From NCBI GenBank assembly GCA_025094145.1, contig JALLLS010000044.1:62001-126000 (forward strand): a stretch of DNA of 64,000 nucleotides. Direction: 5' to 3'. This DNA is from Spinellus fusiger (Eukaryota; Mucoromycota; Mucoromycetes; Mucorales; Phycomycetaceae). The notes beneath the pieces were generated by a model. The model did not search any database. It was not told the origin of the DNA and saw only the letters and a program-made list of their open reading frames with translations. Positions 38,041 to 48,500 of the stretch are shown one piece after another. Position 1 is the first letter of the stretch. The number at the start of each line of letters is the position of its first letter. A program made the position numbers and the translations under genes.

Positions 38041-39950
38041 TCAGATAAAGTACTATTAGTTAAGCTTGGAAACAATTAGTTATAGGAAGAAGAGTGAGCT
38101 TATTCATCTTTCAGAATCAATTGATTCTCTTCATGCTTAATTCTTCCACTGTCTGTAATAGATTGCAATTCAACGTGTGGGTCAGCTCCAATTCGGATTT
38201 CTTGGTTATTCTGGTCTTCTTTTATATTTATCACAGGCTCAGTAATCCCACTTTCCTTAAATTTCTTCAAGACCATAGAAACAGATGCATTACTAATGCC
38301 AATCTTGACAGCAATCTCTTTTTGGAGGAGACCATTGACACTGTATTCGTACACAACACTGTTACGTATATCTTCATCAATGATTTTTCCTTTGCTACGG
38401 TGTTCACGGGCACTTCCATTAGCAAGAGCATGTTCCCTCAAGATTCTGTAAACAGTATATCCACTAATGTCAACTTTCACAGCAATCTCTTTTTGGAGGA
38501 GACCATTGACACTGTAGTCGTACACAACACTGTTACGTATATCTTCATCAATGATTTTTCCTTTGCTACGGAGCTCACGGGTAATTCCATTAGCAAGAGC
38601 ATGTTTCCTCAAGATTCTTTGAATAGTGGATTCACTAATGTCAACTTTCACAGCAATCTCTTTTTGGGTGAGACCATTGACACTGTATTCGTACATAACA
38701 CTGTTACATATATCTTCATTAATGATTTTTCCTTTGCTACGGGGTTTACGGGTAATTCCATTAGCAAGAGCATGTTCCCTCAAGATTATTTGAATGGCGG
38801 ATCTACTAAAGTCAACTTTCACAGCAATCTCTTCTTGGGTGAGACCATTGACACTGTAGTCATACACAACACTGTTGCGTATATCTTTATCAATAATTCT
38901 TCTGCTACGGGGTTTACGGGTAATTCCCGTAATAAGATTTTGATGATCTGTGTCTGTTTTTTCAGTGACAGCTGTTTGCTCATTAGCAACTGTTTTCTCG
39001 GTTGTGTCTATTTGTTGAGTAGTGTCTATTTCTCCAGCAGTAAGCATTTGCTCATTGCTAAGTGTTTGTTCATTGGCAGTTGTTTTCTCGGTTGTATCTG
39101 CTATGTCATGAGCGTCTATTTCTCCAGCAGTAAGTGTTTGCTCATTGCTAGGTGTTTGTTCATTGTTAAGCGTTTGCTCATTGTTAAGCGTTTGCTCATT
39201 GTTAAGCGTTTGCTCATTGTTAAGCGTTTGCTCATTGTTAAGCGTTTGCTCATTGGCAGTTGTTTTCTCGGTTGTGTCTATTTGTTGAGTAGTGTTTGTT
39301 TTCTCTGTGTTGACTTCTTTCTCAGTAGTTTCTATCTTCTCAATAGTGGTTATTTGTTCAGTGGTGATTGCCTGTTCGGTAGGTAAAGTAGACATTAAGT
39401 AACAAAAGTAACACGTAATGCCTAATACCTAAACAAATTTAAATATAAACAAAACAAAAAATGCTATGCTTTGGACAAAATATTATTGGGAAATTAAAAG
39501 TGCTAGGATGTGCACTGACTATTTATGATTATCACTGTATGGATGTTCTTGTTCCTTTAAATGATAGAGTAATTCATTCATAATAACCCAATATTAATAT
39601 AGAATACAGTTCGTTGAGTTTATGTAGAGAAACACTAGATATAGGTGGTTCCTATTGACTGATGAATGGACCCTTGTTATCCAATACTAAATGTCATTTG
39701 CAATTACACTGTTCTGTCTCTTATACCACCTATCTTAGTGTTCTGATAGGTTTAGCGTGTTAAGATAGAGCCAAGTGATGTGTTTAACAAGAGAAATAAA
39801 GCAAGATGATTTAAAGACACATTGAAATAGAAGATATATATAAGAACAGACTAAAAATCCACACTAGATAAACCCCGTATTTGTTTGTTTACTTTTTGAT
39901 ATATCACACTGAATCTGAAAGTACAAAGGATTCTAATGAGTCCAGTGTAT
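38041..39950 (-). repeat. Arm 1 of a 1.9-kb inverted duplication (partner 61986-63739)
   Basis: The reverse complement of this segment matches 61986-63739 almost base for base, including 555 bp of upstream and 59 bp of downstream noncoding DNA around an HTH-array gene. Homology stops abruptly at 38041 (tcagataaagtactattag side) and 39950 (gagtccagtgtat side). I noticed only a few single-base differences outside the coding repeats. The arm is 156 bp longer than its partner, which is fully explained by one extra 171-bp HTH module, one fewer 18-bp repeat and one extra codon. No terminal inverted repeats or target duplications were apparent at the ends. Confidence 0.93.
38100..39395 (-). CDS. Tandem helix-turn-helix array protein (4 modules), function unknown
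   Basis: Uninterrupted 431-residue frame from ATG (MSTLPTEQ). Residues 1-160 are Thr/Glu/Gln/Asn-rich low complexity, including five NEQTLN hexapeptides plus NEQTPS at about 48-83 and repeated TTEKTxANEQ blocks. From about residue 165 come four 57-residue HTH modules. Their scaffold is nearly constant (NSVVYDYSVNGLTQKEIAVK), whereas the third helix varies: SRSAIQIILR, SESTIQRILR, SGYTVYRILR, SNASVSMVLK. A charged 45-residue tail ends ILKDE. No catalytic domain or intron is seen. It is a paralog of the 10-module gene at the window's left end and near-identical to the gene at 62541-63680. A nuclear DNA-binding role is inferred from the HTH modules and basic linkers only. Confidence 0.75.
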   Translation of the reverse strand: MSTLPTEQAITTEQITTIEKIETTEKEVNTEKTNTTQQIDTTEKTTANEQTLNNEQTLNNEQTLNNEQTLNNEQTLNNEQTPSNEQTLTAGEIDAHDIADTTEKTTANEQTLSNEQMLTAGEIDTTQQIDTTEKTVANEQTAVTEKTDTDHQNLITGITRKPRSRRIIDKDIRNSVVYDYSVNGLTQEEIAVKVDFSRSAIQIILREHALANGITRKPRSKGKIINEDICNSVMYEYSVNGLTQKEIAVKVDISESTIQRILRKHALANGITRELRSKGKIIDEDIRNSVVYDYSVNGLLQKEIAVKVDISGYTVYRILREHALANGSAREHRSKGKIIDEDIRNSVVYEYSVNGLLQKEIAVKIGISNASVSMVLKKFKESGITEPVINIKEDQNNQEIRIGADPHVELQSITDSGRIKHEENQLILKDE

Positions 39951-40463
39951 ACATGACCACAGTCATTTATTTTACTCCATTCATTCTTTTCATATGTCTA
40001 CCTGATAGACTTCATGGTCGTTCTGATATTCCTTGTAATTTATAGACTGTGATTTATAGACGCTATGCAGGAGCTTGTAAATATTTTGTCAGAGGTTAAA
40101 AAATAATCTCTATGTGTAGTACGATAACTCATACAAAACAAGACCATAATAAACTGCACCAACAAACAGTAGTTAATGAACGCCATAGTGCTGGAATGGG
40201 TAGAGTCTTTAAAGACCACATCAGCATTCGTACTGCTAGTAGGATATGGAGATAGTAGACTATAATTACTAAATGCATATACATTAGTGACCAGTTAACA
40301 TAATAAACACCGTATATATTGTACAAAACACTCATTTTTTTATTGGCTGAAAGTGAGAAGTCTATATGTATAGAATTTATGAAGTTATAGTAATAGTAAA
40401 GCATGGTATGAAGATAAAGAAGACTACTTGGAATTATAAATCATGCTATTATTTGTTCTCTCT
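39951..40463. other. Intergenic region
   Basis: Unique AT-rich DNA between arm 1 of the duplication and the 3' end of LSG1; no gene seen. Confidence 0.55.
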
Positions 40464-42885
40464 CTACATGTAATCATAACCAGCACCACTTCTCACTTTG
40501 ACATGCTTTTTACCCTTCTTGTGCTTTTTGCCTGCTAATCCTGCATCTTCAAGATTGGCTTGGACAGCAGCAAGACGTGCCTTTCTTCCTTGTACCTGTT
40601 CAATAGGTGTACCATCCTCTCCTAATCTCATTTGATGAGGGAACATATTGACACGTGAGAATCCTCCGTGCATAGAACCTGCTGCTTTCCCTTTCACAGT
40701 GGGTGCTGCCATGTGTTTGTTAAAGAATGCCTTGTCTACGGCCTCTGTCTTAGTGCCACGCGGTGCTGATGTTGTTTCTGCAGGTGCAACATAATTCAGT
40801 GCATTGGCAGGAACACGAGTTGTGGGTGCTAGTTTTTTTTGGGTCTTGAGAGCAGCATCAAAGTGGGCTTGGTTGAATTCTCTATCATTGATGCCTGGTG
40901 GAGGATGGCAGTACAGCAATTTACCCTAAATATCAGAGAGAAAGAGAGAAGCTGTGAGTTTAAAGAATAGAGCAGTAGTATAGTAATATAGTAATATAGA
41001 GGGACTTACATTAACGTAATCCTTCAGAATGTATCTTGCAGCACGCGATTCATCTGGAGTACCTTGACTGGATCGGAAGTAACCTCTAGCAACTATACTA
41101 CTATAAGAAAGAACTCTTCTTGGCTATGCTATGATCACTTACTAGCATAAGTTGCGCAGAGCTCTGCATATGTAGGAATACCACTGCCACCATCTTCTAT
41201 GGGTTGTGTTCTAATACGAATACCGTAGATGGCTTCTAATACAGATTGAGGAATACGTTGGGCTACTAAGCCTGTAGGACCAGTGTGATCACGAAGCTGA
41301 TCAATAGGAAGCACACCATTGCACACCTGATCTGCTTTTGTAGTGGAGAAAGTAGGAAAGACAAGACCAGGACAATCGCAGAGAACGAGAGAAGGTGTCA
41401 AGTGGATAGTTTGGAAATGTTTTGTTTTTCCGGGTGTTGAAGATACAGACACACGCTTCTCTCCAATCAGTGCATTAATGGTACTGGATTTACCAACATT
41501 AGGGTATCCCACAAGACCAATAACAACATTAGGGTCCTTTTCACCATTTTCACCAAGGATGGTAGGCGTTTCTTCGATCAACAAGTCAAGGAGATCAGTT
41601 GTTGTGCGAATGCGGATGCGATGGTCTGTTTCGTCTTGAAGAGTAGCCTCGGACAATTTCTTGGAGATATTTTCTTCTTTCTCTTTCTCTTCCTCTTTCT
41701 CTTCCTCTTTCTCTTCCTCTTTCTCTTCCTCTTTCTCTTCCTCTTCTCTTCCTCTTTCTCTTCCTCTTCTTCTTCCTCCTCCTCCTCATCACTCTCATCG
41801 TCATTTCCTTCTTCAGCTCTTTTTTCATCAATGCTTCATACTCTTCCTTTTCTCTGGCAGCATTCTCCTCTTCTTGAGTCTTGGCAGCTAATACAGCAGA
41901 GAAGAAAGTATATCGAATGCCAGCTGCGTCAAAATGATCAGCCCACTGCTCTCTATAGACATACTCTGTTAGATCCCTATACCTTCACAAAATCCACCCT
42001 TTAGACCTGCCTTTGTTTATCGGTTAAGAAGTCAGCCTTGTTGATAAGCAACAGATTTCTCTTATCAGGATGCACTTCTTTTACATATTTATCCAAATCA
42101 GCACTACGGAAAAGAAGGGGATTTCTTGCATCTACAATCTGTACCACCAACTGAGAACGTTCAATGACTCTCCACAACTGACGCCACACTTCGAGATTCT
42201 TCTCAAATGGTGTCAGTAGCAATCCTTCATCTTCCTCAAGCCTATACCATTAACATTTTCAGTTCTCTTGCTTCTCTTTCTCCATGTAGAATGTCCCTAC
42301 TGTGCCATACTGCGTCTCCATTCCAAGAAGCTTTCTCTCTCGTTGCGTTGAACCTGTTCTGCTGTCATTGTCTTCTCCCACTGTGGTTTTCTAGGAACAC
42401 TCAGTCGATCGAGATTTGCATTTTGCTTTTCAATTCTCAGCTTCTCTTCTTCATCAGCAAGTAAGAATGGGTTTTGATAGGTGTCTTGAACAATCTTGAC
42501 ATTCAATCTTTCTAGAAATACAGCAATCTCCACAGTTGAGTGATTCTACTCTTCTTTCTTATAGATATGCACTGACCTGCTGTGAATTCAGTGCCTGCCA
42601 ACTCAGCAGTACTAAGAAAGGCATCTAAATCGTTCTCTTGGGTAATGCTCTGCATTCTAACCCACCCAGGTTCTTCATGTGTCTCTGTTGTATGCTAATG
42701 GTAACCCCCCCATACAAAATAATACTCTTGAGTGAGTCTCGGAACTAGGGTGGGCAATGGAAGTGTAGAACGCACTACTTTACCAATTTGCCTTCATCAA
42801 GGGCGATGGCTTTTTGTCCCTGGAAACGAGAACGAATAATGGCTCTACCAAGAGATCCAGCAGCTTTCTTTGCTTTGGGAGGCAT
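40464..42885 (-). CDS. LSG1: LSG1, circularly permuted GTPase for 60S ribosome maturation
   Basis: Cytoplasmic GTPase that releases the Nmd3 export adaptor from the 60S subunit. Exons: 42885-42784, 42694-42577, 42511-42301, 42241-42007, 41948-41143, 41092-41010, 40925-40464. The start MPPKAKKAAGSLGRAIIRSR fits. The circularly permuted order is clear: VVQIVDARNPLLFRSADL and the G4 NKAD in LLLINKADFL precede the G1 P-loop GYPNVGKSS and G3 CDCPGLVFP. SQGTPDESRAARYILKDYVN and KLLYCHPPP follow, and the tail is lysine-rich. Exon 5 contains a Glu-rich microsatellite (41650-41790) where the frame needs two extra bases: one at the A6 run near 41830 and one in the gaagagaaagag repeat. These are probable indels, so the gene may be intact in the organism. 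Exon 5 uses an acceptor ending agagag. Confidence 0.92.
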
Positions 42886-43344
42886 GACGAGTGGCTTTAG
42901 TAAAAAAGAAGAGGGAACTTGTACAGGTCAAGGGACTTTAATTTTTAGTGTCTTGAGTAAAAACAGTCCCTTGTCACTTTCAGGAGATTCCGCCACCCAC
43001 ACTAAGGGAAATGCTCTTTTGGCTGACAAGAAATGTAGGTAAAGAAGGTGGAAGAGTTTGGCTTGTGCTATAAATACACAGTTGAAGAATAAATAAGAAA
43101 GCTAATAGTCATCCAATGTAGATGAGAAGCCATTCTATTAGTCATCCAATGAAGGAATGTTTATTTTTGTAAAGGGAATCGAGAGCAGTGTCTATTTTAT
43201 AAGTAGCAATGTTACTGCATGTCAATGTTGATATGTCTACACCTATGAATCCACACTTGTACATAACATTTCTTTTCTTTCTCTTCTCTTCTCTATGTAT
43301 GTATGTATGTATGTATAACAGCCCCATTTATTAAACACATGGGT
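42886..43344. other. Intergenic spacer between LSG1 and NDUFS5
   Basis: Presumed LSG1 promoter and NDUFS5 3' region. It contains a (GTAT)n tract at about 43294-43314; no gene seen. Confidence 0.6.
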
Positions 43345-43811
43345 CTATGCCTTTGTTTCCACAGGCTGTTGTGCTGTATCAATAATATTCAATCGAGGCA
43401 GGTTGGATTCTGCAGCAGCACTACTGGATTTCTTAGCCTTGAGACGCAATTCAGCCTGCTTCAATTCTTCAGCCTTGATACGAGTAATACGGGCATACTA
43501 TACACAAGAGCAGTTAGTACCTGTGTTCACTCACTTTCTTCATCTACCTCTTTGGTATGATGAAGACACTCAAGGTAATCATCACGCTCAGAAAGACATT
43601 GTTGGGGAAAGTCAGCATTAGCGTAGCATTTGTTAAATTCCTGCCAGAACTGGAAACAGCGTCCACGACCTGGTAGGTTTTGGTTTTGTTATTGTTTTAC
43701 AAGAAACCCCTTTTTAGTTCAAAGACCATTCTTTTCTCTCTCTTTTTATATAATAAAACAAGAAAAAGAAAAGGACACTTTACTGCCATTATAACCGAAT
43801 CCAGAAGCCAT
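43345..43811 (-). CDS. NDUFS5: NADH:ubiquinone oxidoreductase subunit NDUFS5 (complex I, twin CX9C)
   Basis: Accessory subunit of mitochondrial complex I located on the intermembrane-space side. Three exons (43811-43784, 43669-43548, 43497-43345) give 100 residues. It starts MASGFGYNGSRGRC, the typical N terminus of fungal members. Twin CX9C motifs are present: CFQFWQEFNKC and CLSERDDYLEC, followed by LHHTKE. This pattern implies import through the Mia40/Erv1 disulfide relay. The C-terminal half is helical and charged, ending PVETKA. The presence of this subunit means the organism has a type I NADH dehydrogenase. Confidence 0.92.
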
Positions 43812-44406
43812 GTTACTATTGCTGTGTCTTGAAGCACGACCGTGGTGTTATTATTGTTGGCTGGTTCACCCCGCACAGGAGATGTGACGTCGAGTTTTAC
43901 CTGGTCAAAGAATAGGGTTCGTTTGAGGCGCTTTACTTTTTTTTTTTTTTAGATAGAGTTTAGAGAAAGACTTTGGAGAAAACAATAAAATTGAAAGAGT
44001 TCTTTATATTTTCTATAGTGACAAAGGTAATGAATCTATTGTTTTATTTATTTTATCAGGCCTTGTCTGCTGTTATCTCCATGTCTTGTCCAAACACCCT
44101 AGAGCAGTGTGAGTGTTTGTGTTTGTGACAGCTGAATTGGCAGGGTAAACTAAAGAAAAGCATTTTTTTTTATTCTACCGTCTCATTCATTATCTAAAGT
44201 GGGCAGTAAAATGGAATAGAGTTTTTTCTATTTCTGGACTATTTCTATGCCAAAAAACAACACACACACACACACACTCTCTCTCTCTTTATATATATAT
44301 ATCTTTCTTTTTCTTATAATGTCTCAATCTAACACTGAAAATATCTTCACCAAACCCCCCAAAGATGTATGGAAAATAGACCAGCCCCGAGACTTGCTTA
44401 GCTATC
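43812..44406. other. Intergenic region with (AC)n(TC)n repeat and a short open frame
   Basis: Holds the presumed NDUFS5 promoter. A microsatellite (AC)n followed by (TC)n lies at about 44260-44288. A 31-codon frame at 44320-44415 (MSQSNTENIFTKPP start) follows a TATA-rich stretch and ends at the Tc1/mariner relic. It might be the 5' end of a gene cut by the insertion, but this is unsupported. Confidence 0.45.
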
Positions 44407-45060
44407 TTGAATGAGGTACTGAACCTGAGTTCTGCTCAGGCTGAGACATCTCGCATGTCCAACATACCTACTTCCACTGTAGGCTATGCTGTTAAGCATT
44501 TCGAAGAGACAGACTCGGTGGCTTCTTTACCTAAGAGTGGCTATAAGAGAAAAGCTGGACGACAGGGTCCTCTGATGGTTGAGAAGAACAGCAGTCAGTG
44601 ATTCTCATCAGACCAAGGTAGTCATCATGGCAGACATGATCATTAAGGTGTCAATACCAACCCTGATGAAGTGCCTTGATGAAATGGGTTTTCATTTATT
44701 TAGTCTGGTGATCAAGCCTCCTTTATATATATTATTTTAATAATAATAAAAAGAGTATGGAGACAAGGCTCCAGTGGGCCTGTGAGCATGTTGACTGGAC
44801 CCATGAGCAGTGACAAGAGGCTGTCTAGTCGTCTGAGTCCAGAGTGGAGCTGATGAACTACGACGGGGGAGTCAAAGTCACTAGGCAGCCTGGTATGGCC
44901 TTCCAGCCCAAAAATGTTCTAGAAACAAGGTGGTTTGGAGGTGGTGAAGTGATGTTATGTATTGTTTTAGTGGGGAGGGTGTTGGGAGATGAATCATAGT
45001 GTAGGGTAGGATAAATTCCGACAAATACATTGATGTCTTGGGAGATGTCTAATGCCATGA
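44407..45060 (+). pseudogene. Tc1/mariner transposase relic
   Basis: Degenerate but readable in successive frames. The HTH part is STVGYAVKHFEETDSVASLP followed by KSGYKRKAG. Then come LMKCLDEMGFHLFSLV and TRLQWACEHVDWTHEQ with a TGA in place of the next codon, then a block with the SESRVEL string matching the catalytic WSDES region (a TAG replaces a codon before it). Later parts are TRWFGGGEVM and NSDKYIDVLGDV. Multiple stops and frameshifts make it inactive. The order and motifs are those of Tc1/mariner DDE transposases. Confidence 0.8.
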
Positions 45061-45513
45061 ACTCAAGCCAGATGAAATGGTCACAAATAAACGGTTGTTT
45101 TCAGATTGCACCTCTTTAACCAATAAGAGGGACCAATGTGTCAAGTATCTTCAAAAAAGGTCAAAAGTTGCCCCTGCCATGAGTGTGTACTATGCAAATG
45201 AAGACAATCCGTATGCATAAGATAGATGTACGAATGGCTTGATGCCTTTTAGAAAGATAAAATTGCTCAGCTACATCAACAGATTGATATCTGATAGGAG
45301 ACTAGTAAAAAAGAATGTCTGAAGGAAAGGTTTGGTGATGAAGCAATAATTGTTTACTGTAATTGGTCTGTAGGTCATGCCAGTTTTCATGAACCAATTC
45401 GTGGTGTTGGAATGAGAAGAATGCTTCAAAACGAAGGGTTCAAGGTGTGTCTTATCGATGAGTTCAAGACATCAAGCTTCTTCTTTCTTTCTTTTTTCAT
45501 CGTGCCAGAATAG
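45061..45513 (+). pseudogene. Fanzor/TnpB-like transposase relic (central part)
   Basis: Reads KIKLLSYINRLISDRRLVKK, then after a frameshift ERFGDEAIIVYCNWSVGHAS, FHEPIRGVGMRRMLQNEGF and VCLIDEFKTSSFF. This block order (SYINRQ-like, FG...VIVxGxWS, PxRGxGxRxxL, DEFKTS) is characteristic of the Fanzor/TnpB-like proteins common in Mucorales. The zinc ribbon and last RuvC motif that should follow DEFKTS are absent, so the copy is truncated at its 3' end. It abuts the Tc1/mariner relic. Confidence 0.65.
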
Positions 45514-48500
45514 AGCTCTAGAAAAGTGCAAAAAAGTCTTGAATCCTATATCCTACCAAAGAAGCAAAAAACCCGGACGTATTATGTAATAGTTTATTAA
45601 GGCAAAGAAGTAATTCTTCTGTACTGTTATCGCTGTACTGTACAAAGTAAAATGAGTAGTAAAAAGTAATATATTTTTTACTACTCACTTTAAGTAGATT
45701 TAAACGTGAGCTACTCATAAAACCACAGACAAATTAAAGGAAAAATGAAAATGAAAACTGTATCTATAAAAATTCAATATATATTATTAGTATTTTTTTA
45801 TATACACTATTCTTTTGATGTGAAGGAGATTCACAGCATTCTTTTAGGTCTCAAAAGTACCATCAGCAAAATATCAAATGAATAGTTGCACTGACAATTC
45901 AAGTGAGAACGAATGGCTTTCTCTAAAGCAGTATCAAAAGAACCATGATCCATTCTTTGAACTCTATTATTATTATTATTATTATTATTTATAAATAACA
46001 ACAAAAACAATAATAATAAAAAGATGGGCTATCCTTTCATTAGAACCTGCCAAGGAATCAGAAGACCCCAAAGCCTAGTGATTTATGTCTATTGGCTAAA
46101 ATATCTCTTATTAAAGCTCAATGCCGAAAGAGCACCTTTTAGTAGCTACTTATTAGCAGTAGGAGAGTCTGTCTTACCTACCTACCTACCTATAAACTTG
46201 TCTAGTTCTTATTCAGTGAAATTCAAGTGTCAGGAACACATTTGAGACTATGAATCATCCTATGGAAATAGGTAAATAAATGGAATAAGCATAAAGATTA
46301 CTGTTGTCCTTTCCCCATTTCTATAGTCCATTATCATTCAATTCTATTCTATAGGAAATAATAATAGTAAGGTAACTAGTAAACATTGGTAAGAGAGAAA
46401 AATTTAGCTTCTAGAGATTAACTAATATCAGATTTAGCTAAACTAGGAACAGGTGAGTATAGTGACATGTGTCTGAAGATCCTTGGCTTTTATGTGTATC
46501 CATGAGATGGGCTATGAAGTCATGGTGAATTAAATACAATTTTGTTTTGTGTATGTGTAGATATAAAATCAACATTATGTGAACCTTAATAAGTAGTGTA
46601 ATGTACATTCAATAAATAGATCAGCATAACATTTTTGTTGCAAAGTACCTATAGACCTTTCGTTTTTAAATATCTATTTAGATCCTATCTTTGCCACCAT
46701 GAAGATATCAAACACTATTGAAGAAAGATGCAAAGAAATATTGAGGTAGAGACTGAGGCTAAATTTGAATACAAGAATAGGGTTGACTAATGCCCTGTCT
46801 TTAGTCTCCTTTGCTTTCTAGAATAATAATAAAAAAGTATCCCTTTGCACCTTAATCTATAACACAGACTCTGTTTAAGCATCAAAGTTTATTTAATCCA
46901 GAATTTTTTAATCTTAGTATTTTCAAAGTAAAAAACAAAAACAAAAACAAAAATAGAATATAGCTTGTATTTATACTATGCATTGATGGGCTTTGCTTTA
47001 GCAATAATAGCAATAAAGTACCTCACTAACAGTAGATTGAATGACTGATAAAATACAACACATCAAGAGGCTCATTGCCTTTATAAGATTATTAATGTTA
47101 TAAATAGGCTTGCTTTGAACTTTAGTGATTTGAATCATAAAAGAACCTTCATAGTGAGTCATCTACAAGGATACATTAGAGATTTACCTTAGTATTTCAT
47201 TGACTCTATAATAGAGAAATAAATCAATACCTTCAAATAACGGGTATTAGTCATAAAGTAACGCCAGGGATACTTTCTTTATGGCAAACACTATTGGAAC
47301 GAAGAACCAAATAATGCTTATGGCTTAGGAAGCATGAAAAGAGACATATTGTATTTTGTCTAAATGATTTTACTTTTATTAATCTAGGATAGATTTCTAT
47401 CTCTTCTATTTTTCATCAAGACTAAATAATAATAATAGCTAAAACATTATCTTATGCTCGATGATGAATGATAATATTTTTATATTGAATCTAAAGTGTA
47501 GCTATTATCTCTTATGATTTAATCGTGGGCATGGGCTGGTAGTACTATGATACCTGCTTTGTTTATTTGGACTCACTGTTATTCATTTGAATACATTGCA
47601 TGGATAAGTGGATAAAAAGATAGACAGTAATACAATAAGTAGCAGACTGATATTAATACCTGTAGTAAAATAAAAATAAAAGTATTTATTCGCGGGTGCT
47701 GAATGTCACAGAGAAAGCATAGTGTGATATTCAATGAACTTTGTTGCTCTATTCAACAGCTGATTTTATTTGTATACCCATCAAAGTAGCTCAGTGTCAC
47801 TGATATTGTGATTAGTATGGATGGCACTGGAAACTATAGAACAATTCACTTTTTAAACGCTTTACTAAAAGAAAGAAAAAAGATGGTTTGGATGTTGAGT
47901 TGATTATAGAATTTTTCCAATTCAATAGAGATGATAGTTTTATCTTGCATCTGGATTATATGACTAATCTTTTATAAATTAGTATCTCTATGAGGCATAT
48001 GAGTGGAAAGCACGACAATCCACTTAATTTCTAACATGACATTATTCATGGTGCCTCAATCCATTATATAGTCTTGATTGTTTTTTCTACTATTAATTAT
48101 AATATAAGAGGTTCTATGTCTTATAGATACACTCATAAGACACGAATGTATGTTTATTCGATCCATTTCATCATAGACGCATCATTGCTATAAGATTATG
48201 ATACTATTCTACAATATCGTCTTTTTATATTTGTGTAATTAAAGTAGTAGGCTCTAAAGACATGGACATATAAAACTATAATGAAACCATGTCAATAAAA
48301 TAGGTTGAAATATATCACTATTTTTTACCATCCATATCTATAGCCAATAATATAATATAATATAATAAGAAAATAGGTTATTTTTTAATAGGGCCGTGCT
48401 TCTAATTCTATTCTCTATTTTTTCTCTCTATTTTCTTATGACTTATAGATATATAAAAAGCAACAGCTCATAAAGCCCATCGTCTATGCTCATACTAATA

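Noticed and set aside
38041..38059. Terminal inverted repeats or target-site duplications at the ends of the duplicated arms
   Set aside because: The two ends of an arm do not match each other in inverted orientation, and flanks show no direct repeats.
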